NCBI GenBank assembly: GCA_900321865.1
Contig: ONXP01000006.1
Location: 1 to 20,631 of the forward strand
DNA length: 20,631 nt
Direction of reading: 5' to 3'
Source: an uncultured Elusimicrobia bacterium
GTDB lineage: Bacteria; RUG730
Each line of letters opens with the position of its first letter. Position 1 is the first letter of the stretch. Shown in pieces: positions 7,370 to 17,300 of the stretch. The position numbers and the translations under genes are program-made. The notes below the pieces were generated by a model. The model was not told where the DNA came from and did not search any database. It was given only the letters and a program-made list of their open reading frames with translations.

Positions 7370-8842
7370 ATGATAAAAAGAGCAATAATTGATTGTTATA
7401 CAGATGAGCCGTCAGGGCTGGGGGTTCCGCCATTTTTGGGAACTTGGCCTAGGGAAGTTGGCGGAAGATATAGAGATAATCCTATTTATTTAAATATCGA
7501 TGATATTAGGCTTTTGTCAAAAGGCTATGAATTACAAGAAAAAGATATTTATAATTTTACAGGCAAAACGAATATATCTTTTTTAAATAGGCAATATCAT
7601 TATAAAGATTTAGTAGATATTTTTCATAATTTAGATCAGGTTATTATCATAATAGGTATGCAAACTCCTGGTAAATATTTGTCTGCAAAACCAGGAACTA
7701 TTCTAGAAATAAAAAAATTGCTTTCTCCATATAAAAATATTCGAAAAATTTTAACAGGCCCTAGCACGAAGTTTGGTACCCAAGGTATGGGCGGGGAATA
7801 TGCTTTAATTCCTAGCCTAGATGATTTTGATGAGATAAGAGACATAGAATTTACAAATTATACAGATTTGCAAAAAGTTTATCTAAAGGCTTCTACCTTG
7901 GACATAAAAAATAAAGATAAAAAAATAGTAGAAATTGAAACTTCTAGAGGTTGCAATAGAATAAAAGGGTGCAGTTTTTGCACCGAGCCTTTAAAAAATA
8001 AATTAACATATCGCGATGAAAATTTTATCATTGAGGAAATTAAACAATATATTTCTTTGGGGTATAAATATTTTAGACTGGGGAAACAATCTTGCATTTT
8101 TAGTTATATGGGTGGGGATGAAAAAAGGATAGAAAAACTTTTGAAAGGGATAAAAGCACTTAACCCAAAGGTTTTGCATATTGATAATTGTAATCCTGTG
8201 ATGGTCAATGAAAAGAGAACAAAACTTTTTACAAAATATCTGACTGCAGGTAGCACAGCAGCATTTGGAATAGAATCTTTTGATGAAAATGTTATAAACC
8301 TTAACAATTTAAATTCTGATTTAGAAGCCAGCATAGAGGCGATAAAAATAATTAATAAATATGGCAAAGATAGAGATAAAAACGGAAATCCCATATTGCT
8401 TCCTGGAATTAATATTATTTTGGGGCTAATAGGTGAGACTGAGGAAACTTTAGAAAAAAATTTTTATTATCTCAAATATATTTTGGATAGCAATCTTTTG
8501 GTTAGACGAATTAATATAAGGCAGGTCGTTCCATATAAAGGAACTTATCTTTATGAAAAAGCAGGATTAACATTTTTAAATAAAAACAAAAAGTTTTATA
8601 AAGCTTGGATTGACAAAGTAAGGCATGAAATAGATTTAAAAATGCTAGAAAAAGTTTTCCCAAAGGGCACAATTTTAACAGATCTTTATAGTGTTTGCTA
8701 CGAGGGGAATGTGACATTTTTGAGGCAATTTGGAAGCTATTCAATAATAGTTGGAGTAAAAAAAAGATTGCCAATAAATCAATTTTTTCAAGCGAGAATA
8801 ATAGGTCATAACCTAAGGAGTTTAGTAGGTGAAATAGTTTAA
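7370..8842 (+). CDS. Radical SAM protein, COG1031 (MJ1487-like) family
   Basis: This is a 490-residue protein. It opens with the family hallmark IDCYTDEPSGLGVPPFLGTWPR. An N-terminal B12-binding-like alpha/beta region contains VIIIIGMQTPGKYLSAKPGT and LTGPSTKFGT. The iron-sulfur site is Cys195-X5-Cys201-X2-Cys204 in TSRGCNRIKGCSFCTEPLK. Radical SAM barrel motifs follow (YFRLGKQSCIFSY, LHIDNCNP, TAAFGIESFDENVI, GINIILGLIGETEETL, then INIRQVVPYKGT). I associate this family mainly with methanogenic and other archaea, where a C-terminal helix-hairpin-helix is described; here the protein ends GHNLRSLVGEIV and I do not see that motif. The substrate is unknown. There is no visible ribosome binding site, and the gene follows recJ by 17 bases. 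A specific family name is likely but recalled rather than searched. Confidence 0.8.
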   Translation: MIKRAIIDCYTDEPSGLGVPPFLGTWPREVGGRYRDNPIYLNIDDIRLLSKGYELQEKDIYNFTGKTNISFLNRQYHYKDLVDIFHNLDQVIIIIGMQTPGKYLSAKPGTILEIKKLLSPYKNIRKILTGPSTKFGTQGMGGEYALIPSLDDFDEIRDIEFTNYTDLQKVYLKASTLDIKNKDKKIVEIETSRGCNRIKGCSFCTEPLKNKLTYRDENFIIEEIKQYISLGYKYFRLGKQSCIFSYMGGDEKRIEKLLKGIKALNPKVLHIDNCNPVMVNEKRTKLFTKYLTAGSTAAFGIESFDENVINLNNLNSDLEASIEAIKIINKYGKDRDKNGNPILLPGINIILGLIGETEETLEKNFYYLKYILDSNLLVRRINIRQVVPYKGTYLYEKAGLTFLNKNKKFYKAWIDKVRHEIDLKMLEKVFPKGTILTDLYSVCYEGNVTFLRQFGSYSIIVGVKKRLPINQFFQARIIGHNLRSLVGEIV

Positions 8843-8897
8843 TTTGAATTAAATTTATAAAAGTTCGTTTATATTAATATTTAATTTTGAGGATTTT

Positions 8898-9845
8898 ATG
8901 TTTTCTAAAATTTTAGTTAAGGCTCCATCGTCGTGTGCAAATTTAGGTTCAGGGTTTGATTGTCTGGGTTTGGCATTAAATTTATATAATTTTATTGAAG
9001 TTTCTTATGATACACAAAATAGATTTGTTTATAATGACAAAGAAATTTATATTAATTCTAGTAATGATATTGAAAAGAATTTTATATTTAGGATAATAAA
9101 AAAATTTTTTGATTTTCAGAATGAAAGTATGCCTAATTTTTCTGTGAAAATTAAAAATCACATTCCTCTCAGCCGAGGCCTTGGGTCTAGCTCTGCGGCT
9201 ATTTCCTCTACACTAGTGGCAATAAATTCGTTATGCTTTGATGAAAAATATTCATTGGATGCTTTGTTAGATTTTTCTTTAAATTTTGAAAATCATATCG
9301 ATAATTTAGCAGCATCATTTTTAGGTGGGTTCGTTTTATCAGGGATTATGAATAAAAAGGCTTTTTATTATAAATTTTTGGATTTTGAAAAAAATTTTGA
9401 TAAAAATTTAGTGTTTTTGTTTGTCGTTCCTAATTATAAAATAGAGACGGAAAATTCTAGACAAATTTTATTTTCCAGCCAAAATGTTCATTCCCATATT
9501 GAATATGTAAAAGGTCTAAATAAAACAATTTTAAATATAATTTCTTTTGTTAATATGAATAAACAAAATTTATTTTTTACAATGGAAGATGAAATTTGGC
9601 ATGAAAATATTAGAAAAGAAAATATTAAATTTTTTGATGAAATGAAAAATATTGCTCATATTTATAAAGCTTGTGGGTTTTGTCTGAGTGGATCGGGGCC
9701 TAGCATATTAATTTTGACCGATAAAAAATATTTGGATGATATAAAAGAAAATTTATTAAAAATAAAAAATTTTAGTAGCATTTCTCCTAAATTTTTGGAG
9801 TTAGAGCCTAATTTTGAAGGAGTAAAAATTCTGTGGAAAAAATAG
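8898..9845 (+). CDS. thrB: Homoserine kinase
   Basis: This 315-residue GHMP kinase phosphorylates homoserine to O-phosphohomoserine, the penultimate step of threonine synthesis, in the cytoplasm. The start VKAPSSCANLGSGFDCLGLALNL is the homoserine-kinase form of GHMP motif 1. The ATP-binding motif PLSRGLGSSSAA is at residues 90-101. HIDNLAASFLGGFVLSG and the C-terminal CGFCLSGSGPSILIL are also diagnostic. GAGGA at 8889-8893 sits 4 bases before the ATG. The 55-base gap upstream has a weak promoter candidate (TTGAAT at 8844, TTTATA at 8868). It overlaps the next gene by 13 bases, so kinase and aspartokinase production are probably coupled. thrA (homoserine dehydrogenase) and thrC are not in the window. 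Confidence 0.95.
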   Translation: MFSKILVKAPSSCANLGSGFDCLGLALNLYNFIEVSYDTQNRFVYNDKEIYINSSNDIEKNFIFRIIKKFFDFQNESMPNFSVKIKNHIPLSRGLGSSSAAISSTLVAINSLCFDEKYSLDALLDFSLNFENHIDNLAASFLGGFVLSGIMNKKAFYYKFLDFEKNFDKNLVFLFVVPNYKIETENSRQILFSSQNVHSHIEYVKGLNKTILNIISFVNMNKQNLFFTMEDEIWHENIRKENIKFFDEMKNIAHIYKACGFCLSGSGPSILILTDKKYLDDIKENLLKIKNFSSISPKFLELEPNFEGVKILWKK

Positions 9846-11050
9846 TAGTTATGAAATTTGGTGGAACGAGTGTTGGGAATGTTGAAAAAATTAAAAAAGT
9901 AGCTTCTAGGGTCATAGAAAAAAAACATCTAGGCTATAATGTCGTGGTTGTAGTCTCTGCGCCTGGAGATACTACTGATGATTTGATAGAAAAAGCTTTT
10001 CTTATTTCAAAGAATCCAGATACTAGAGAATTAGATAGGCTTTTATCAACTGGCGAACAAATATCTATTTCTCTTCTAAGTATGGCAATAAAAGAAATGG
10101 GTGAAAAAGCTATTTCTCTGACGGGTGCTCAGGTGGGAATAAGAACCATTGGTAGCCACACAAAGGCAAAAATAAAAGACATTTCCTCTGAGAAAATTGT
10201 TAAGGAGTTAAATTTAGGCAATATCGTCATAGTTGCAGGTTTTCAAGGTGTTGATGAAAAAGATGATGTGACTACTCTAGGCAGAGGCGGATCAGATTTG
10301 ACTGCAACGGCTTTAGCATCAGTTCTAAAGGCTTCAGAGTGTGAAATTTATACTGATGTTGACGGAATATATACGACGGATCCTAGGCTTGTAAAATCAG
10401 CTAAAAAAATTAATAAAATTTCTTACGATGAAATTTTAGAAATGGCTAGTCTTGGCTCACAGGTTATGCAGGCGAGATCTATAGAAGTAGCTAAAAAAAA
10501 TAATATTGTTATACATGTTAGATCTACTTTTAGTAAAGAAAATGGAACATTTATATTAGAGGAGGATAAGGAAATGGAAAATGTTTTAGTAAGTGGAGTA
10601 GCATTTGATAAAAACCAGGTGAAGGTGTCTATTTTTGATTTGATAGATGAGCCTGGAGTTGCAGCGAAAATTTTTGAGGCTTTGGCTAGTAATGATATAA
10701 ATATCGATATGATAGTTCAAAGCACAGCTAATAATGGCAAAAATAACATTTCTTTTACAATAGATAAAACAGAACTAAATAATCTTTTAAATATTATAGA
10801 TAAATTAAAAACTAAAATTAATATTGGAACTTTAAAGTATGATGAAAATGTAGCAAAAGTTTCTATTATAGGTGTCGGGATGAGAAGTCACACTGGAGTA
10901 GCTTCAAAGATGTTTAAAATTTTAGCAGATAATTCTATAAATATTCATTTAATTTCCACATCAGAAATTCGAATTTCATGTGTCATTGATAAAGATAAAT
11001 TAGATATAGCAGTAAATGCAATTCATCAAGGTTTTAATTTGGATAAATAA
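9833..11050 (+). CDS. lysC: Aspartate kinase
   Basis: This is a 405-residue monofunctional aspartokinase, making aspartyl phosphate, the first step for lysine, threonine and methionine. It has the N-terminal VVMKFGGTSVG, VVVSAPGDTTDDLI, STGEQIS, GRGGSD at 150-155, ECEIYTDVDGIYTTDPR and SQVMQARSIEVAKK. The C-terminal third (about 260-405) holds two ACT domains (VSIFDLIDEPGVAAKIFEAL and VSIIGVGMRSHTGVASKMF), the usual site of amino-acid feedback inhibition. The start is GTG inside the end of thrB, preceded by GAAGGAG at 9816-9822; the ATG six codons later would cut into the conserved first strand. The overlap with thrB suggests a threonine-directed unit. I use the symbol lysC generically. Confidence 0.95.
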   Translation: MEKIVVMKFGGTSVGNVEKIKKVASRVIEKKHLGYNVVVVVSAPGDTTDDLIEKAFLISKNPDTRELDRLLSTGEQISISLLSMAIKEMGEKAISLTGAQVGIRTIGSHTKAKIKDISSEKIVKELNLGNIVIVAGFQGVDEKDDVTTLGRGGSDLTATALASVLKASECEIYTDVDGIYTTDPRLVKSAKKINKISYDEILEMASLGSQVMQARSIEVAKKNNIVIHVRSTFSKENGTFILEEDKEMENVLVSGVAFDKNQVKVSIFDLIDEPGVAAKIFEALASNDINIDMIVQSTANNGKNNISFTIDKTELNNLLNIIDKLKTKINIGTLKYDENVAKVSIIGVGMRSHTGVASKMFKILADNSINIHLISTSEIRISCVIDKDKLDIAVNAIHQGFNLDK

Positions 11051-11190
11051 TAGTTCTAATAATTATAGAAAATATTTTTTATAAAAATTTTTAAAATTCT
11101 CCAAAAATTCGCATTAATTAAAAATTATTATTTTATAATAAATTATATCTATTAAGTTATTAATTATTTATATATTTAAAGGAGTTAGCG
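11051..11190 (+). promoter_or_regulatory. Intergenic region with candidate promoter and RBS of the giant gene
   Basis: These 140 very AT-rich bases lie between lysC and the giant ORF. A small hairpin TTCTA-N7-TAGAA followed by a T-run (about 11055-11085) could be a weak terminator but is short and AT-only. TATAAT occurs at 11134-11139; the nearest -35-like sequence (TTCGCA, 11108-11113) is 20 bases away, longer than ideal. AAAGGAG at 11178-11184 is a strong ribosome binding site 6 bases before the ATG. The gap and strong RBS suggest the giant gene has its own transcription start. Confidence 0.45.
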
Positions 11191-11361
11191 ATGGATATAA
11201 TTAAAAACAAATTTTTAAAGTTTTTTAATTTTTGTTATTCGCGAATTTTAGAGATGATAAATTATAAGAGCAGGTATTCTGTAGTTATTAGAAGGATATC
11301 ACTTGGGACACTTTTAGCATTTTTAGTAGTGTCTTTTCATGACTATGCATATGCGAATGCT
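11191..11361 (+). other. Signal peptide of the giant protein (residues 1-57)
   Basis: A basic stretch of about 35 residues, ending in Arg34-Arg35, is followed by the hydrophobic core LGTLLAFLVVSF (38-49) and then DYAYANAM, which offers signal-peptidase-I-like sites after Ala55 or Ala57. The n-region is unusually long, as in extended signal peptides of some very large secreted proteins. It could alternatively stay as an uncleaved anchor. Confidence 0.7.
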
Positions 11362-14300
11362 ATGTTTTTGAATGTGTTAGCATTGCCGTCTAATTATGGT
11401 AAAGTAGTAGACAGTTTTGATGCTGGCACCACGAAAAGGGTGATTTTGATAGAGGATTTGCACTGTCATCCTATAGTTCAGGAGAACATATCCAACATAT
11501 TAGGAGTTTTAAAGTCCACATATGGGAAAGATTTTAGTTATGTAGGTTTAGAAGGGACTCCTATTTCTGATATAAACACGGACATTTTTAGTGAGATTAA
11601 AGATAAAAAGACTAGAGAAAATGTAGCCAAATATTTTATGTCTAGAGGATTAATTAATGGGGTTGAATATTACACTATAAAGAATCCTGGTAAAATAGAC
11701 ATAAAAGGTATAGAAGATAAAGAATTATATCTTAGGAATTTTGCAGGACTTTATAATTCATTAGGTTATAGATACGATTTAGACAAGATTTTTTCTGATG
11801 TAATGAATGGATATGAGAGGAATAGCAGTTATTTTTATGTTTCTGAGATTAAGAGATTAGAAGGAGTTAAGCAAAAATACATTTCTGGAGATATTAGTTT
11901 TGGTGAATATATAAAATTTTTTAAAGAGATGTTAAACGATACAAGCTTTGAGGTGAGATATCCTGGTCTTAGTGAAGTATTGAGATTAGAAGAGAATAGA
12001 AAAAGTTTAGACATAGAAGAAATAATATATAAAGCAAGTCTTATGGTTTCGAAACTGGAAGAATATTTAGATATAAATGATAAAGCGATGCTTTCTGAGG
12101 CGAAAAATAGAGGAGAGAGTGATTATTATTTATTTATTGGCAAGATTTTAAAAAAGAGAAATATAGATATTTCAAAACAGTATCCAAAGGTTTATGAATA
12201 TATAAATTTTTTAGAGCTTTCTAACGGTTTAGATGACATAGCTATTTTGCATGAAAAAGAGGCTCTTGAATATGAATTAAAGGAGAGGATATTAAAGGCT
12301 AGAGGGGATGCATATAACTTTGTGAATGCGAAGCATAATATTACACTTTTAGAAAGGTATATTAAAAATGATGCGAGCATTAAAGAAGTAGAAGAATATG
12401 AGTCTAGGGGAATTAATTTAGATGATATAGTTAATTTTAGTGATAAGCTTTTGAGGAAGAATTATTTTTCTGGTTATGAAGATGAGATAAAGAAAGCTAC
12501 TAATCACATGAAAAATTTTTATGTAGATGCTGACAAGAGAAACGAGGTGATGACGAACAATGTTTTGTCAAAGAAATTCAAATCGAAGAAGGTTACGGTT
12601 TTAGTTTTAGGTGGATATCATGCTAGAGGGATAAAGGAATATTTGAAATCCAGAGGTGTTAGTTATGATGAGATTATACCTAATATTGGTGAATATTCTG
12701 GAGAAGTTCGTTATGAGGATAGGCTTTTAGACCAAGCGGCTTGGCTGAATAGAATCAGAAAAGATTTAAAATTGAACATGGGTATAGCCGAAAAGAAAAG
12801 AGTAGCTGAGAATAAGCTTCAGCTTATTAGTATATTTGCGAATGCTGGACTTTTTCAAAAAGTTTCCACTTCTGATATAGATAAGTTGTCAAGCTTTTTA
12901 TTAGGTGATAAAGTTTTGAGTAAAGATGAAGCGAAAGAGCTTTTATCTAGAGAAAATATTTCTGATATAGATTTGATGAGGGTAGTTTTAACTTTATCCA
13001 ATGAAAAGGAAGAATTTTTTAATAAGATAAAAAATGGTGATGTAGCATTAAATATTTTAAAAAACAAACAATCTGAAATTTTAGCCAAAGTAAAACTTTA
13101 TAATGATGCAAAGGAGAATGTTAAGAATAGAAAAGATTTAAGTAAAAAAGAAAAAGATATTTTAACTAGATCTATTAATACAGAAGCAAACATAGAATTA
13201 ATTGATTCTTCTATAGATAATGAATCAAATAATAATATGATATTAAGTGATGATGAAACTTTTGAAGAAAATGAAGTAGAATATGATATTCTATCAGAAA
13301 CGATTTTATCAGAAACGGAAGAAACGAAAGAAACAGATAAATCTTTTGAAATGAGAAAAGAAGATTTAGAGAATTTTTATGGGAAAGAAGCATCAAAAGG
13401 GCTTTTAGAGATAAAGAAATATTTTGCTTTAAAAGAAGGGTTAAGTTTAGAAGAATTTAATAAATATTTAGAAGCTCAGTCTAACAAATTTAGAGAGAAA
13501 TATAAAAATACTTATGAGGCTTTTAGAAAAAAAATAAGAGAAAATGGGAATGCAGAAAAGTTAAAGAATGGGAAAACGACGATACAAAAGATTTTTAACA
13601 AAGATAAATTTAGTGTTTTAGAGGCATTTATATTAGGGGATTTAGTTTTTGAGACGATATATGCTGACAAAGGTTGGAAATTGAGAGCGAACCAGCTTTA
13701 TATCATAGCGAGTTTTATGTTAGGCAAGGCTCCTGAAGCTGGGACTGCGGCAGGTAAAACGGCGGCAATTAGTATAGCGAATGTTGTAGAAAAGTTGATT
13801 GCAAGTGAAAACTACAGTTCGCTTTTAGCTGTAGAAAACGAGTCAGCTATAGATAAATTTATGAATGAAGCGGAAGGGAACACGAAGCTTTTGGGTTCTG
13901 TTGGTTTAAAATTTTTTGATGTTAATAAAAACAGAGACAATAAAGATTTATTACTGCAAAATTTAGGCAATAAAGATGTTTTGAGTATAGATACTCATGA
14001 TGGTTATGGGCAATTATATAACGAAGAAAAAGTAGAAGTATTTAAAAAAGCAAAAAATTTAAAAAGCATATTTTTAGATGAATCTCATAAGATTACGAAA
14101 AATTCTACGAGTTATATTACATCTGGGGAAGAGGAGCAAAATAAGAAAGCGGATTACAGGTTAGTAAATTTTATATATAAAAAATTTAAGAACAACTTTT
14201 ACAGAGGAAAAGCAGAAAAAGGGCTTTATACATTATGTGAGGATAGGAATTATTTAGTATTTGAACAAAGTGTAAAGAGGAATGGAGAAGACAAGATATA

Positions 14301-17300
14301 TGTTGTTAATGATAAGAATGTATTTGAAAAATTAAAAGACAAAGGTTATTTATTGATATATAAAGGGCCTCAATCTAGTCAGATGTTATTTTCCGCTAGG
14401 ATGCAGAAAGAATTTCAGAGGTTGACATTTGGAGAAAAGTTTAAAAATGTACTTTGGGGTAGGGAAGATGATATAACAGCTTATAGCAGTGCTATAGCTA
14501 GGAGCATTTTATACGATAGTTTGAATACCACATTTGCCATAGTCCCTCTAACTGATGAAGAAAAAAAAGAATTAAAAAAGGAGAATAAATCTTATGAGTT
14601 TAAGATTTGTCCTATAAATGAAGGTGTGGTTCAACTAGATCAGCAGTTAGGCAGTATAGAGCAAGTATTGGCATTAGGATTATTGTCAAAAAATTCTAAA
14701 GAATATAAAAATCTAGATATAAAAAAGATTCAGCTTCCAAAAAAATCAAATAAAAGCACATCTAGAGGGGAAGCTTTTTCTATTTACAATTCCAAAGGAG
14801 AGAGGACTCGTCATATTTATGCTACATCTGCGACATTGGATGGGAATTTAGAGAAATTTTTGTTTGGGACAGAAGTTGTAAGACTTTACAAGGTTGGGAA
14901 CAGTGATTATAACAAGGTTATTTATAATTCTTCGAAATCATTAGATAGTCAATTTAAAGAAGCAAAAAAGAAAATAGGAAAAGAAGTTGTAATAAAACAA
15001 GAAGAAATTTCTGATGGGGCATTTTCTGAAAGGCAAAAAGAAATGGCCGATAGGATAGCTACAAATATATTAAAGAATTATTTAGATGAAGGGACATCCC
15101 AGCTTTCCATTATAGATAATAAAGATTTACAAAAATTGGTTTATGAAAAGATAAAGGAAAAAGTACAAGATTCTTTAAAAAATAAAAATGCTTATTCTGA
15201 CATTCAGTTAAAGAGATTAAAATTTTTAGATAAATTAATTGATAATAGAGAAAATGGAAAAGAGATATCAAATGAGAATTTAGAGAAAGAGTTGAACAAG
15301 TATTATGATAGGATGCAAGAATTAGAAGAAAAAAGGAAAAAAGCAAAGACGAGTTCAGAAAAAAGTAGTATAAAACAAGCTATTACATCTTTAAAAGAAC
15401 AGGTTATGGATGAGGTGATAAATAGTAATTTAGCTTTAAAATTAGAGATTTGCAGAGATTCTAAGAGAGTTTATTTGGTATCAAAATTTTTATCAGTTAT
15501 GCAAGGCATAGCAATAGTAGATGAAAAAGGTGCTACTGGAACTGACTATAAGCAGACGAGAGATTTTGGGATAAACTTGCACATAGCAGAAGCTCATCTT
15601 TTGACAGATGAAGATTTGAACCAGTGGAGAGGAAGGGTATGTAGAAGTAGTGATAATAAGTCTATAATTTTTGAATATATAGATAGGTATACATTAGATA
15701 CGGATTTGAATAGCTTTTTAGGAGTGAGACTAGGAGAATGTAAGGATAAGAGTGAGGATGAAATAGCATCGCTTTATGAAAATAATATTCGTTTAAAGAC
15801 ATATAAAAATATATTAGAAGCCAATAAAAAGGCTTTAGAATTACAATTACTAAAAAAATATTTGCTTGGAACTATAAAGTTAGAAGAAGAGCTTTATTTA
15901 TCATCAGTTATTAGATCTTTATCTAAGACGAGTGAAGGGCTTTTGTCTGCATTTAGTGAAAAGATGAGAGATAATAATATTATTATTCCGATAAAAGATT
16001 CTATAGAGGAATTATCTGAAGATGAGAAAAAAAATAGAGATGAAATTGACTTTTTAAGTGAGCTTTTAAAAAATGATGTAGTAAACAATTCTGCTTCAGG
16101 GCATGTTGACAATGAGATGGCGGACAAGCCTTATAATGGGGTAGAACAGATAGTTAAGAGTTATAAAGATGTAGCGGATGAATTAGAGGAAATAGTAAGT
16201 AAAGTTAGAAAAAGATTTGGAGAAGGAAGCACAGCTTATAAAAAATTAAAAGCGAAATTAGATGTTGTAAAAAAGAAATCAGAAGATGAAGAGAAGATAA
16301 AGGAAGAATTTGGAGATGAAAGCTTAATAAATTCTATTACATTAAAAGATGTTAGAGATGATGAAATAAATTTAATGAAGCAAACGGTTAGGACTATTCA
16401 GAAGAAAAATAGGACTAGAAAAACTGATGAAGATTTAAAATTAAAAGAAGTAGATAATGCTGGGTATGTAGTTTATAGAGCAAAAAATGCGGTTAGTGGA
16501 TATTTGGAAGCTAAAAATCTTTCAGAGACTTTAAAGGAAAAAGGTTTAGATAGTAAATATGCTGTTATAAATCAAAACGATGGGAATTATGTTCTTTTTT
16601 CAAAAAAAGATCTCCTTTATAACAAAATAGTATCTAGTTCTGAAAAAGGAATAGGAACCAAAATTAAAAACTTTTTTAGAGGATTTTTTAGAATTTTTAA
16701 AGTTGTAATTTTAGGAATCTTGACTGGTTTGACATTAGGCTTAGTTAAACCTATCAAAAAAGCGTTAGTTCAGAGTACATTTTTTGGAAAAAATAGATTT
16801 AGAAAGATTTTAGCATATGAATTAGGGATAGAAGAAAATACAAGCAACATTGACAAATTAGAAAATTTAATTTCCAATGAGAACCTTTTAGGTGAAAATA
16901 ATAATATTATAGAATCAGAAGTAAACAGAATTTTGTTAAACAAAAACATAAAAGACGATGAGACCAGGCAAAATATAATTAATAATATTTTATCGTATGC
17001 TAGAGAAAGAGTAAAAAACGAAAGGGAAAAGCGAGGAAAATTATTAAAATCAACTTTATCAAACCAAGGCAAAATTTTAGGGTTTTTAGCACTTTTGTCT
17101 AGGCCTTTGCTTAGGGTTGTATCATTTTTGGCTGAAAAGATAACTAAGAATAAAAACAATTCGCTTTCTGTTCGTTTAGATACTTTTGTAAGAGGTGGAA
17201 TAAGATCAGAAGAAGGGAAAGACGAATTTTTTGAACTTTTGAATAATGAAGAAAATTTAAAAGAATTAAAAGCTCAGTATGATTTAGGAAAATGGGCTGA

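Noticed and set aside
11051-11100. Rho-independent terminator after the aspartate kinase gene
   Set aside because: The only hairpin has a five-base, mostly A/T stem; it is mentioned in the intergenic entry but is too weak to call.
11281-11361. Twin-arginine (Tat) signal in RRISLGTLL
   Set aside because: Arg34-Arg35 precede the hydrophobic core, but the surrounding residues do not fit the S/T-RRxFLK consensus; an ordinary Sec-type signal is simpler.
13292-13317. Short tandem repeat TATCAGAAACG in the acidic linker
   Set aside because: Two 11-base copies in a low-complexity Glu/Ser/Thr coding stretch are expected by chance and replication slippage; not a separate element.
16770-17159. 129-codon open frame on the minus strand
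   Set aside because: It lies wholly inside the giant gene, has hydrophobic low-complexity content expected from the antisense of Lys/Asn-rich codons, and has no convincing RBS or recognisable domain.
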